Assembly: GCF_000473105.1 (NCBI RefSeq)
Contig: NZ_AXBB01000004.1
Coordinates: 124,001 to 188,000 of the forward strand
Source of the DNA: Phaeobacter inhibens DSM 16374
GTDB taxonomy: Bacteria; Pseudomonadota; Alphaproteobacteria; Rhodobacterales; Rhodobacteraceae
DNA: 64,000 nucleotides
Direction of reading: 5' to 3'
Each line of letters opens with the position of its first letter. Position 1 is the first letter of the stretch. The position numbers and the translations under genes were made by a program. This document shows positions 37,140 through 45,444 of this stretch, piece by piece. The notes below the pieces were generated by a model that saw only the letters and a list, made by a program, of their open reading frames with translations, was not told the origin of the DNA and searched no databases.

Positions 37140-37941
37140 TGGCTGCCCCCTTTGTGACGAGGGTCGCCAGAGCCGGGCGCAGCAGGCACAGCAACTCTTC
37201 GGTCATGGTGGTTTCCTGTTCAGGGGTGCGCAGCAGATCGTTGCGGATCTCAATCATCACATTGGCCAGACCGTTGTCCTGCCCATGCAGGACCAGGGAA
37301 TGGGTGACGCCGTCCTGCGGACCATAGGGCGCGTTCCGCTCAACCTGGCGGTGCGGCAGCGCGGGTGCCGCGTCCAGCATCGCGTCCGCCAGCCGGGTAT
37401 CATGATCATGCAGAATGCCGATTTCAACACTGCGGGGGCTGCCGTAGTAGACTGGGGTGAAGCTGTGAATGGTGACCAGCATCGTCTCACGACCAGCAGC
37501 CTTGCGATCCGCAATCACCTTGGCCACGGCTGCACAGAAAGGATCGTAGACGGTTGCCACCCGTTCGGCCCGCGCCGCTGCGTCCAGATTGCGGTTGCCC
37601 GGCACCTCGATCAGTTCCGATTTGGCGGGCATCGCGCTTGGGGCTTCGGGAGGGCGGTTGCAGTCATAGACCAGTCGCGACACGCAGCTTGCAACCAATG
37701 GCGCGTCCAGCGCTGCCGACAGGCCTTTGGCGACTGCCAATGCACCGGGATCCCAGGCGGCATGACTGATGCGATCTTCCTCAGACAGGCCAAGCCCCTC
37801 GTATCGGGCCGGGATATGGTTGCTGGCATGTTCGCACAGCACCAGCACCTCGCCGGTTCCGGTCGCATTCCAGACGTCCACCGCCCGGTCGGGCAGATCT
37901 GGCGAGGCGGCAGATGGAGCGTTGGAATCGCTCAGTGACAT
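37132..37941 (-). CDS. N-formylglutamate amidohydrolase-like protein
   Basis: The 269-residue protein of the FGase (PF05013, HutG-like) family has VLCEHASNHIP (metal-binding Glu/His), RLVYDCNRP, VTIHSFTPVYY and VMIEIRNDLLR. No hut genes are present. As first gene of an operon with a gamma-glutamyl ligase and two dehydrogenases, it could cleave a gamma-glutamyl-amino-acid amide to free glutamate. The alternative is hydrolysis of an imported N-acyl amino acid. It starts 150 bp from the divergent RpiR regulator. Confidence 0.85.
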   Translation of the reverse strand: MSLSDSNAPSAASPDLPDRAVDVWNATGTGEVLVLCEHASNHIPARYEGLGLSEEDRISHAAWDPGALAVAKGLSAALDAPLVASCVSRLVYDCNRPPEAPSAMPAKSELIEVPGNRNLDAAARAERVATVYDPFCAAVAKVIADRKAAGRETMLVTIHSFTPVYYGSPRSVEIGILHDHDTRLADAMLDAAPALPHRQVERNAPYGPQDGVTHSLVLHGQDNGLANVMIEIRNDLLRTPEQETTMTEELLCLLRPALATLVTKGAANA

Positions 37942-37960
37942 TGGGTACTCCCTGATTTTG

Positions 37961-37973
37961 GAAAAATGTTTTC
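37961..37973. promoter_or_regulatory. Candidate operator between RpiR gene and the TRAP operon
   Basis: GAAAAATGTTTTC is a perfect 5-bp inverted repeat with a 3-nt centre, lying about 20 bp before the leftward operon. It fits the form of a regulator site, but only one copy is seen. Confidence 0.35.
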
Positions 37974-38090
37974 ACGTACAACTTTTTGTGTCAATATCTT
38001 TTCAGCATCAGTTTGACGACCTGAGATTTGAATGGCTCTCGTTTCGGAGCTGTGCTTAAATTGCAGGCAAAGCAGAGGGATAGCCGGACT

Positions 38091-38963
38091 GTGACAAAAC
38101 CGCCCGCCACCGTGCGCGAACTCATCCGGGAGCAATATGCGAGTCTGACACAGGCGGAACGCAAATTTGCCAACGCCTTGTTGGCGAATTACCCAGCGGC
38201 CGGTCTGGCCTCCATCACCATTGTTGCGGCCAATGCTGACGTCTCGACACCCACCGTGGCGCGCATGGTGCAAAAGCTTGGTTTCAAAGGGTATCCCCAG
38301 TTTCATCAGGCCTTGCTGAAGGAGTTGGAGGCCAAAGGATCCGGGCCAACCCAACGCCGGGCGAACTGGGCGTCTGAGGCGCCGGACGGGCATCTGCTGA
38401 ACAGATTTGCACAGGCAGTCACCGACAACCTCAGCCAGACGTTTTCCAATGTCGATTCCGAACAGTTTGACGCTGCCGTTCGTCAGTTGGCTGACACCGA
38501 AGGTCGGCTTTATGTGGTCGGTGGTCGCATCACACGGGCGCTGGCGGATTATGCGTTCACCCATTTTCAGGCGATCCGACAGCGGGTCACACATATGACG
38601 TCCTCATCGGCAACCTGGCCCCACTACGTGCTGGATATGGTCGAAGGGGACACGCTGCTAATGTTCGATGTCCGCCGCTATGAAACCAATCTGCAGCGGC
38701 TGGCGGAACTGGCGTCGGAACGTGGCGTGCAGGTGATCCTGATCACCGATCAATGGTCGAGCCCCATCGGATCGGTGGCGGCCCAAACGTTCAACTGCTG
38801 GGTGGAGATCCCTTCAGCCTGGGATTCCAATATCTCGACCATGATGCTGTTGGAGGCGATGATCTCTGCCGCACAGGAAGAGCGCTGGGATGAGACGCGC
38901 GCGCGTTACGAAAAATTGGACACGATTTTTGACACCACGCGGCTGTTCCGAAAATTCACCTGA
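38091..38963 (+). CDS. RpiR-family transcriptional regulator
   Basis: The 290-residue product has an RpiR HTH (LASITIVAANADVSTPTVAR) and a SIS sugar-isomerase-like domain (LYVVGGRITRALADYAF, VEGDTLLMFDVRRY, VILITDQWSSPIG). GTG 38091 follows GAGGGAT; an ATG at 38028 is the alternative but lacks a clear ribosome-binding site. It is divergent from the TRAP/ligase operon and is its probable regulator. RpiR proteins usually sense phosphorylated sugars but in Rhodobacteraceae also control amine or sulfonate catabolism. Confidence 0.87.
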   Translation: MTKPPATVRELIREQYASLTQAERKFANALLANYPAAGLASITIVAANADVSTPTVARMVQKLGFKGYPQFHQALLKELEAKGSGPTQRRANWASEAPDGHLLNRFAQAVTDNLSQTFSNVDSEQFDAAVRQLADTEGRLYVVGGRITRALADYAFTHFQAIRQRVTHMTSSSATWPHYVLDMVEGDTLLMFDVRRYETNLQRLAELASERGVQVILITDQWSSPIGSVAAQTFNCWVEIPSAWDSNISTMMLLEAMISAAQEERWDETRARYEKLDTIFDTTRLFRKFT

Positions 38964-39013
38964 TGGTCGCTCTTACGCCGCAGGTCACCCTGAAGATCTC
39001 CTCAAATAAAAAA

Positions 39014-39031
39014 GGAGGCCGACAGGCCCCC
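39014..39031. terminator. Stem-loop terminator between convergent genes
   Basis: GGAGGCC pairs with GGCCCCC (one G-T pair) around GACA. On the minus strand it is followed by TTTTTT, so it ends the DUF883 gene, and it can also end the RpiR gene. Confidence 0.7.
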
Positions 39032-39056
39032 TTCTCTCCGTTCGTTACGCATTGGA

Positions 39057-39371
39057 TCAGTAGCGGTTGCGCACCGCCATACCAATCAGGACGCCGACGC
39101 CCAGTGCCCCTGCCACCGCAAGGGCAGGGTTCTTCCTCACGAAATCCTCGCTTTGGCTCGCCAGATCACTGACGGCCTGCGATGTGGTCTTGGCACCGTC
39201 GCTGGCCATTTCACGGACAGCTTGTGCGTTGCGCACAGCCATATCTTCAAGCTGCTCACCAACCTCTTTCACCTTCTCGGCGATCGGTTGTGTCTCCTCG
39301 GCTTTGTTCCCCCCGGCGCGGCGCGCTGCGGGTGATTTTTTCGTCTCAGTCTGTGTCTGGGTCGCGGGCAT
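39057..39371 (-). CDS. DUF883/ElaB-YqjD-like membrane-anchored protein
   Basis: The 104-residue protein has a polar, helical N-terminal part with amphipathic repeats (VKEVGEQLEDMAVRNAQAVRE) and a C-terminal membrane helix rich in glycine and alanine (ALAVAGALGVGVLIGMAV). This is the layout of the DUF883 family, including E. coli YqjD and ElaB, stationary-phase proteins that tether ribosomes to the inner membrane. A sigma-EcfG promoter match ends 25 bp upstream of the start. Confidence 0.85.
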   Translation of the reverse strand: MPATQTQTETKKSPAARRAGGNKAEETQPIAEKVKEVGEQLEDMAVRNAQAVREMASDGAKTTSQAVSDLASQSEDFVRKNPALAVAGALGVGVLIGMAVRNRY

Positions 39372-39395
39372 AATGAAATCTCCTTTCCCCCTCTC

Positions 39396-39421
39396 AACGT
39401 GCAGAATGCGGCGAAGGTTCC
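39396..39421 (-). promoter_or_regulatory. Sigma-EcfG promoter for the DUF883 gene
   Basis: On the minus strand GGAAC (39421-39417), 17-nt spacer, CGTT (39399-39396). It fits the alphaproteobacterial general stress sigma factor consensus. Confidence 0.8.
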
Positions 39422-39423
39422 AT

Positions 39424-39449
39424 GGAACTATCGCCGCGCGACCTGAGTT
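39424..39449 (+). promoter_or_regulatory. Near-match sigma-EcfG promoter for the DUF1328 gene
   Basis: GGAAC (39424), 17-nt spacer, AGTT (39446-39449). It lies back to back with the minus-strand promoter; the two -35 boxes form GTTCCATGGAAC. Confidence 0.5.
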
Positions 39450-39490
39450 GGGCAGGTATCACAGCGCAACACGATATGAAGGAGGCGGCC

Positions 39491-39655
39491 ATGCTTTATT
39501 GGGCATTGTTATTTTTTGTCGTCGCAGTCATCGCTGGCCTGTTTGGCTTTGGCGGGGTTGCGTCGGCCTCTGCGGGGATCGCCCAGATCCTGTTCTTTGT
39601 ATTCCTCATCCTGTTTGCCATCGCGATGGTGCTTCGGGTGATCAAGGGCAGGTGA
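39491..39655 (+). CDS. DUF1328 small membrane protein (YtjA-like)
   Basis: The ATG at 39491 follows GGAGGCGGCC. The 54-residue protein is almost entirely two hydrophobic helices ([20 protein letters not shown] and [19 protein letters not shown]) with the DUF1328 G/A-rich centre. Family members are stress-associated inner-membrane proteins of unknown mechanism. It is divergent from the DUF883 gene. Confidence 0.9.
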   Translation: MLYWALLFFVVAVIAGLFGFGGVASASAGIAQILFFVFLILFAIAMVLRVIKGR

Positions 39656-39786
39656 CATGCAGAGATCAGATCCTGACCTGATGCGGGCGGAGGAACTGAC
39701 TTCCGCCCGTTTCCCATGCTGAGGTCCACGCGGCGCGGCGTATGGATGTGGCGTTCTGGCGGGTCCGTACCGCAGTTAGAAAAGAT

Positions 39787-39811
39787 GGAACCTCCGCCAG
39801 CTGCACACGTT
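39787..39811 (+). promoter_or_regulatory. Sigma-EcfG promoter for dps
   Basis: GGAAC (39787-39791), 16-nt spacer, CGTT (39808-39811), ending 38 bp before the dps start. Confidence 0.82.
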
Positions 39812-39849
39812 GGGTCAGCGATATTAACACAGACAAAGGAGACGATAAG

Positions 39850-40347
39850 ATGAGCGAAGCGCTCTCAGTTGTGCCCAGCCGTGATGATGTTGCCACCGGT
39901 GTCCGCGACACATCCGTGATCGCCAGCGGCATTGCCGATGTGCTGGCTGACACCTACCGCCTGGTCTTCAAGACCCATGCCTATCACTGGAACGTCGAAG
40001 GTCCGGCGTTTTACTCGGTCCATAAGCTGACCGAAGAGCAATACGAGAACATGTTTGCCGCCGCTGACGATCTGGCTGAGCGGATCCGGGCTTTGGGCCA
40101 TCTGGCGCCGTCGAGCCTTGCCGATATCGTCAGCCGCTCGAAGCTGGAGGACAAACCTGGCGGGCTGACGGCAGCGGAAATGGTCGAAGATCTTGCGCAC
40201 AGCCATGAGCGCGTGGCGCACCGGCTGCACGCACTGGCTGAGCTGGCTGGCGATCGCAAAGACATCGTGACCGAAGATCTGGCCACCGCGCGTTCAGCAT
40301 TTCATGAGCAGGCGGCCTGGATGCTGCGCGCTATTGCCAAGGGGTAA
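39850..40347 (+). CDS. dps: Dps-family DNA-protection/ferritin-like protein
   Basis: The start at 39850 follows AAAGGAGACGATAAG. The 165-residue protein has the Dps signature KTHAYHWNVEGPAF with a downstream D/E pair in AADDLAERIRALG, forming the inter-subunit ferroxidase site. Dps dodecamers store iron and shield DNA under oxidative or starvation stress. A sigma-EcfG promoter lies directly upstream, consistent with stress control. Confidence 0.93.
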   Translation: MSEALSVVPSRDDVATGVRDTSVIASGIADVLADTYRLVFKTHAYHWNVEGPAFYSVHKLTEEQYENMFAAADDLAERIRALGHLAPSSLADIVSRSKLEDKPGGLTAAEMVEDLAHSHERVAHRLHALAELAGDRKDIVTEDLATARSAFHEQAAWMLRAIAKG

Positions 40348-40433
40348 CACCGCCCGGCCCGGTGACAGCTGCATCAACGGTTGGCGACCTTCCCGCGACC
40401 GGCCTGTCACCTTTCCATAAATACTCAAAAGCA

Positions 40434-40459
40434 ATAGCCGCCTGTCTCCAGGCGGCTAT
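40434..40459. terminator. Stem-loop terminator between dps and phyR
   Basis: A perfect 11-bp stem (ATAGCCGCCTG / CAGGCGGCTAT) with loop TCTC. On the minus strand it is followed by TGCTTTTG. Confidence 0.75.
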
Positions 40460-40483
40460 CAGAGCTCAAGCATCGGGCGTTGA

Positions 40484-41299
40484 TCAGGCCTTGAGCGTCT
40501 CGGTCGATGAGAAGAACATCGCCTGGCTCACAGCCGAACGGACCTGATCCTCTGTATATGGCTTTGAGATCAGGAACGCAGGCTCTGGTCCCTCGCCGGT
40601 CAGCAGCCGCTCGGGGAAGGCGGTAATGAAAATGACAGGACAGTCGAAATGCGCCGCCAGAATCTTGTTCACCGCGTCGATGCCGCTGGAATTGTCCGCC
40701 AGCTGGATATCCGACAAGATAAGATCGGGCGTTTCCTGCTGCGCGAGTTTCAGCGCGGCATCTTCCGTGCGGGCGATGCCCGTGACGCGATGGCCCATAT
40801 CCGACACGATACCTTCAAGATCCATGGAGATGATGGCTTCATCCTCAATGATCATAATTCGGCCGGAGGTGGATTTAGACATCTCCTGATAGGCGATCTT
40901 GACCAGCTCTCCCGCTTCTGCGGCGCTGATATCCATGACCTGTCCCACCTCGGCGGTGCTGAAATCTTCAATCGTGTGGAGCAGCAACGCCTCGCGGGTG
41001 TTGGGCGTCAGCCTGCGCAAATGCTTCTGCGCCTGTGTCTCCAGCCCGTTGTCGGGCTCATCCATCTCCAGCGGGGCCCCGCTGGAACTCCAGATGATAT
41101 GGAAAGCGCGAAAAAGGGCCACCTTGGCCTTCAGCTCCGGCTCGAAACGATCGGGCTCGGCCAGGATCGCCTCCAAAGTAGCAAGGGCATAGGTGTCACC
41201 GCTTGTCTGGCTCCCTGTCAGCGCACGGGCGTAACGACGCAGAAATGGCAGGTTAGACCCAATCTGATTAGCAAGAACTTCTCCCGTCGGGGCGGTCAT
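40484..41299 (-). CDS. phyR: General stress response regulator PhyR (anti-anti-sigma factor)
   Basis: The start is ATG 41299 (MTAPTGEVLANQ). The 271-residue protein combines an N-terminal sigma-factor-like domain (about 1-140, EALLLHTIEDFSTAEVGQVM resembling sigma region 4) with a C-terminal receiver (IMIIEDEAIISMDLEG, phospho-Asp in DLILSDIQL, Lys in LISKPY). When phosphorylated, PhyR binds NepR and frees EcfG. It is divergent from nepR-ecfG, and their promoters overlap. Confidence 0.95.
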   Translation of the reverse strand: MTAPTGEVLANQIGSNLPFLRRYARALTGSQTSGDTYALATLEAILAEPDRFEPELKAKVALFRAFHIIWSSSGAPLEMDEPDNGLETQAQKHLRRLTPNTREALLLHTIEDFSTAEVGQVMDISAAEAGELVKIAYQEMSKSTSGRIMIIEDEAIISMDLEGIVSDMGHRVTGIARTEDAALKLAQQETPDLILSDIQLADNSSGIDAVNKILAAHFDCPVIFITAFPERLLTGEGPEPAFLISKPYTEDQVRSAVSQAMFFSSTETLKA

Positions 41300-41330
41300 T
41301 TGATATGTCCCTTTTTTTCTGAATACATAT

Positions 41331-41356
41331 GGAACCATACGCTCGGTAACTGCGTT
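41331..41356 (+). promoter_or_regulatory. Sigma-EcfG promoter for nepR-ecfG
   Basis: GGAAC (41331-41335), 17-nt spacer, CGTT (41353-41356), ending 39 bp before the nepR ATG. This gives autoregulation of the sigma factor. Confidence 0.85.
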
Positions 41357-41363
41357 TGGTTCC
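41338..41363 (-). promoter_or_regulatory. Sigma-EcfG promoter for phyR (near match)
   Basis: On the minus strand GGAAC (41363-41359), 17-nt spacer, CGTA (41341-41338), ending 38 bp before phyR. It occupies almost the same DNA as the nepR promoter in the opposite direction. Confidence 0.65.
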
Positions 41364-41395
41364 AGAGCCTACGTAAAAAAATATAGTTGGATCGT

Positions 41396-41593
41396 ATGGA
41401 AAAGCACAAGGCAACCGAAACACGCAGCGATGCGGTCGAGCGAGAGATCGATAGCAATCTCAAGAAGGCCTTCGATACGTTGGCCTCCGAACCTATTCCT
41501 GATCGCTTCGCCAACCTGCTGGATCAGCTCAAGGCAAAGGGTTCAGAGCCTGCGAAATCCTCGGGCAACGGCGCCGGTGACACCAATGAGTGA
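41396..41593 (+). CDS. nepR: Anti-sigma factor NepR
   Basis: The 65-residue protein (ATG 41396; a TTG at 41387 is the alternative) has the NepR core NLKKAFDTLASEPIPDRFAN followed by LLDQL, which folds around either EcfG or the sigma-like domain of PhyR. It overlaps the ecfG gene by eight bases (41586-41593), keeping the anti-sigma and sigma factor levels coupled. Confidence 0.92.
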   Translation: MEKHKATETRSDAVEREIDSNLKKAFDTLASEPIPDRFANLLDQLKAKGSEPAKSSGNGAGDTNE

Positions 41594-42131
41594 CCCGAGA
41601 GACGAGCTGGTCGACCACCTCGGTGCCATGCGCGCCTTTGCCATCAGCCTGACCCGCAACACAGCGATGGCCGATGATCTGGTGCAGGACACATTGGTAA
41701 AGGCCTGGACCAATATCGAAAAATTTGAGGAAGGCTCCAATATGCGGGCCTGGCTCTTCACGATCCTGCGCAACACCTATTATTCCTTGCGACGTAAGCG
41801 CCGCCGCGAGGTCGAGGACGCCGACGGGGTCCTGTCCGAACAGCTGTCACAGAAACCGGACCATGACGGACGCCTGAACATGCGTGACTTCAACACGGCA
41901 TTTGCGCAGCTGAACGATGAGCAGCGCGAGGCGCTCGTGCTGGTCGGCGCAGGCGGCTTCTCTTATGAGGAGGCGGCGGAAACCTGCGGTGTCAAGGTCG
42001 GCACGATCAAGAGCCGCGTCAACCGGGGGCGTGCGCGACTGGCTGAACTGATGCACCTTGACGAAGATGAGCCGATGGAGCTGACGGATACCGTCACGGC
42101 TGGCATCGTGTCGCAGCAAAGCGTGGCATAA
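41586..42131 (+). CDS. ecfG: ECF sigma factor EcfG (general stress response)
   Basis: The start chosen is ATG 41586 (MSDPRDELVDHL), overlapping the nepR stop. The 181-residue protein has sigma region 2 (MADDLVQDTLVKAWTNIEKF) and region 4 (YEEAAETCGVKVGTIKSRVN). It recognises GGAAC-N16/17-CGTT promoters, many of which occur in the 13 kb around it. Two bases separate its stop from the sensor kinase start. Confidence 0.94.
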   Translation: MSDPRDELVDHLGAMRAFAISLTRNTAMADDLVQDTLVKAWTNIEKFEEGSNMRAWLFTILRNTYYSLRRKRRREVEDADGVLSEQLSQKPDHDGRLNMRDFNTAFAQLNDEQREALVLVGAGGFSYEEAAETCGVKVGTIKSRVNRGRARLAELMHLDEDEPMELTDTVTAGIVSQQSVA

Positions 42132-42132
42132 C

Positions 42133-43911
42133 ATGAGGTTGGGGCGGGCACTGGCCGGCGGTCTGTTTTTCAGGCTCGCCGCTCTCATGACCTTGGCCCT
42201 GTTGCCGCTGGGCATGATTGCCATCTATCAGACCTATTCAGTGATAGACGAGGCCGCACGATTGTCGCGCGTCGCCATTCTGGCGCGGGCAGAGAATGCG
42301 GCCTTGGCGGAGCGCGAGCTTCTGCAGCGGACCAACGGCGCTGCGGAGGCGCTCAGTGCGATAGCGCTTCCACTCAGCGATCAGCCCGGTGCATGCAATG
42401 CGATGATGACGTCGTTTGTGGCAGAGCAGGCGGCCTATTCCTTCGCGGGCCTGTATCGCCCGGATGGGAAGCGGGTCTGCAGTTCAGGCGGGGGGCAGGC
42501 GAGTATCGCCAATACACCGATCTTCCAACGCGCCCTGTCCCGTGACACGCCGTCTTATGGCGTTGGGCGGAATCTTGACGGCAGCGATGGATTTGAGCTG
42601 TCCCTCACACGTCCCATTGAAGAAGCGGGCAGGGCAGTAGCCTATCTCGTTCTGGCAATCCCGAACCGGCTGACCAGCAGTTTCTTCACCGATGACTGGA
42701 AGCTGGAGGGGATCCGCTTCGCCACGATCAATGAGGAGGGCGACGTTCTGTCTGCCTCCGAACCTCGGTCCGAGGCCGGGTTGATCCTGCCACAGGCATC
42801 ACTGCGCGAGGATCTGATGGCGCGATCCGGCGAAACATTTTTTGCGGTGTCAAACGCGGGCGAGGAACGTTTCTTTGCAGTGAGCGATATTATCCCGGGC
42901 CAGATTGCGGTTGTGGGCAGCTGGCCCGCAGCGCAGGCCAAGATGGCCACCGGCGCCGGCGGTTGGGTCTTTACACTGGCCTTTCCGGTGTTGATGTGGC
43001 TGGCGGGTATGGTTGTCGGGGTTTTTGGGTTGCACCGTCTGGTGATCCGCCACCTCAGCGATCTGCGCGCGGCGATGCGGCGCTATGCCTTGGGCGAGCG
43101 CGAGCAGGCGCAACTGGAGCTGATCAACCCGCCACGTGAATTCGCCGAGGCGCAGCAATCCTTCAACCGGATGGTGCTGATCCTCAGCAAGGCGGAGGAG
43201 CGCCGTGAAATTGATCTGCGCGAGAAGACCATTCTCCTGCGCGAGATCCACCACCGGGTGAAGAACAACCTTCAGTTGATCGCCTCTATCATGAATATGC
43301 AGGCCCGGTCGGCGCGGTCAGATGAGGCGCGTACGGTGTTGGCGCAGCTTCAGCGCCGGGTGCGCGGGTTGGCGGCGATCCACCGCTCTCTGAACACAAA
43401 TCCGGATGTCACAACCGTCGATGCGGCTGAGCTGATCACTGCCCTGGCAAAGGAGGTCGCGGCCATGTCGCTCGGCTCTGATGCGGTTGTGTCCATCGAA
43501 ACCAAGCTGGAGACGGTTCCGCTCAATCAGGATGATGCGGTAAACCTCTCCATGCTGGTCGCTGAGGCGCTAACCAACGCGGTCAGATACGCAGGCGCGA
43601 CTGAGGATGGACGACGCGTGGTTCAGGTCTTCTTCGGCGAAGAGAAAGCCAGTATGTGCCGTCTTGCAATCCACAATGCGTTGGATCCGCAGTCCGGGCT
43701 GGCACATGAAGACCGCCATTTCACCAGCGGGCTCGGCGCGCGGCTGATCAAGGCCTTTGTTGCCCAGCTGAACGGCGACGCCAAGGTTACGGAAACTGAG
43801 ACCGAGTTTACCTACGAGGTCGTCTTCCCGCGTAGTGATGACACCGCAGCGGCGGCGATTGCGGAACAAAAGGGTGCAAATGACAATGCGGACCTCCGAC
43901 ACACCGGGTGA
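42133..43911 (+). CDS. HisKA_2-type sensor kinase, probable PhyR kinase
   Basis: The 592-residue kinase has a membrane helix near 10-30, a periplasmic domain of about 245 residues, a second helix (VFTLAFPVLMWLAGMVVGVFG), HAMP, and a HisKA_2 dimerisation domain with phospho-His in LREIHHRVKNNLQ (about residue 373), then an HATPase (LVAEALTNAVRYAG). Kinases of this family phosphorylate PhyR in several alphaproteobacteria, and this one is co-transcribed with nepR-ecfG. The ligand or stress sensed is unknown. Confidence 0.9.
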   Translation: MRLGRALAGGLFFRLAALMTLALLPLGMIAIYQTYSVIDEAARLSRVAILARAENAALAERELLQRTNGAAEALSAIALPLSDQPGACNAMMTSFVAEQAAYSFAGLYRPDGKRVCSSGGGQASIANTPIFQRALSRDTPSYGVGRNLDGSDGFELSLTRPIEEAGRAVAYLVLAIPNRLTSSFFTDDWKLEGIRFATINEEGDVLSASEPRSEAGLILPQASLREDLMARSGETFFAVSNAGEERFFAVSDIIPGQIAVVGSWPAAQAKMATGAGGWVFTLAFPVLMWLAGMVVGVFGLHRLVIRHLSDLRAAMRRYALGEREQAQLELINPPREFAEAQQSFNRMVLILSKAEERREIDLREKTILLREIHHRVKNNLQLIASIMNMQARSARSDEARTVLAQLQRRVRGLAAIHRSLNTNPDVTTVDAAELITALAKEVAAMSLGSDAVVSIETKLETVPLNQDDAVNLSMLVAEALTNAVRYAGATEDGRRVVQVFFGEEKASMCRLAIHNALDPQSGLAHEDRHFTSGLGARLIKAFVAQLNGDAKVTETETEFTYEVVFPRSDDTAAAAIAEQKGANDNADLRHTG

Positions 43912-45403
43912 CGCGACCGATCCAGAGGTTTTTGAGGTCCTGGTAACGGCGGCGCAGGCGTGGCCTGCGTTTGAACGCGCAGTGCTGGGCGCGAAAAAAG
44001 AGGTGCGTGCCAGTTTCCGTATATTCGATTTCTCGACTGCTTTGCTCAGCCCCGAAGCCCGCGCCATCGGCGAAACATGGGCCGATCTGGTTGAACATAT
44101 TGTGGCACGGGGTGTCGATTTTCATCTGGTGATCAGCGATTTTGACCCGGTCATGGGACAGGAACTGCATCAAAAGACCAAGCGCAGTGTGGCGCAGGCG
44201 CAGGCCATTGCCGCACGGCTAGCCCGTCGTGCCACCAATGATCCGGTGGGACATCTCCAGGTCGAGGGTGCAATGCATCCGGCGCGCGCGGGCCTTCTGC
44301 CGCGCCTTGCCTTTGGTCCTTTCGTCAAGATGAAGAAGACGCAGAACCTCGACCAAAGCCAGTCCTCCCCGTCGGAGGATGCCCCAGGCGATGAGGTCCT
44401 CCCGGAGGTCCGCCCCGTCACCCATCACCAAAAACTGGCGGTGATTGATGAGCGTCTTCTGTATGTCGGCGGGCTGGATCTGAATGATCGACGCCGCGAC
44501 ACGCTGAAACATGATCTGCCATCGCAGGAGACCTGGGCGGATGTGCAACTTCTGGTCAGCGGCCCCGAGGCGCGGGAGGCGGCCCACTACCTGCGTCATT
44601 TCCAGCGCTATGTCGCCGGAAAAGAAACACCGCCAGAAGGACAGCTCATTCGGCGCACGATCTCTGCGCCGCGCCGCTTTGGGTTCTGGGCGGTATCACC
44701 CCGTACGGTCCTGCGCGAGATCGAAGAGGATTATCTGGCCGCTTTCGAACGGGCAGAACGCCTGATCTATCTGGAGACCCAGTTCCTGCGGTCCAGCGTG
44801 CTGGCTGATGGGCTGGCCGCCGCCGCCAAACGTAACCCGGATCTCTCGCTGATATTGGTCCTGCCAGCGCTGCCGGATGATGTGGCGTTTGAGGGCAATC
44901 GCGATCTGGATGCGCGCTATGGCATGGCGTTGCAGGGGCAGGCTCTGGAGACGGTGCAGACAGCCTTTGGCGAGCGGGCCACAATCGCAAGCCCGGTGCA
45001 GCCATTTCTGGCGGAGCGCGAAGCGCCATCGGTTCTGGCAGGGTCACCCGTGATCTATGTGCACAGCAAGGTTTTGATTGCAGATGATAGTTTTGCGATG
45101 ATCGGATCCGCCAATATGAATGGGCGATCAATGCGCTGGGACACGGAGGTGGCGCTTCGGATCACAGACAAGCAGCGCGTCGCTAAAACCTGGCAGGCGA
45201 TGTGTGCCCATTGGTGGCATCGGGAGCAGATGCCGGCAGAGGCCCGCGCTGTCGAGACAGCAGCAGACTGGTGGCACCGTGAGATTCAGCGCAACGGCGT
45301 TCGCCTGCCACAGACCCGCAGCGGATTTCTGGTGCCGCATGATCCGCAGAAGATGGCGGATTTGCACCAATCGCTGCCGGGCGCGACCGAAGATGTGGTG
45401 TGA
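43880..45403 (+). CDS. Phospholipase D-family protein
   Basis: ATG 43880 follows AAAGGGTGCAA and overlaps the kinase gene by 32 bases. The 507-residue protein has two HKD motifs: HHQKLAVIDERLLYVGG and HSKVLIADDSFAMIGSANMN, forming one PLD active site. No signal peptide is visible. Such proteins hydrolyse or exchange phosphatidyl headgroups or act as nucleases. Its position behind the stress sensor kinase suggests membrane remodelling during stress; this is inference. Confidence 0.9.
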   Translation: MTMRTSDTPGDATDPEVFEVLVTAAQAWPAFERAVLGAKKEVRASFRIFDFSTALLSPEARAIGETWADLVEHIVARGVDFHLVISDFDPVMGQELHQKTKRSVAQAQAIAARLARRATNDPVGHLQVEGAMHPARAGLLPRLAFGPFVKMKKTQNLDQSQSSPSEDAPGDEVLPEVRPVTHHQKLAVIDERLLYVGGLDLNDRRRDTLKHDLPSQETWADVQLLVSGPEAREAAHYLRHFQRYVAGKETPPEGQLIRRTISAPRRFGFWAVSPRTVLREIEEDYLAAFERAERLIYLETQFLRSSVLADGLAAAAKRNPDLSLILVLPALPDDVAFEGNRDLDARYGMALQGQALETVQTAFGERATIASPVQPFLAEREAPSVLAGSPVIYVHSKVLIADDSFAMIGSANMNGRSMRWDTEVALRITDKQRVAKTWQAMCAHWWHREQMPAEARAVETAADWWHREIQRNGVRLPQTRSGFLVPHDPQKMADLHQSLPGATEDVV

Positions 45404-45444
45404 TGGCAGCCACTGAGCCTGACGCCCCGCCCGGGTTGTGCGGC

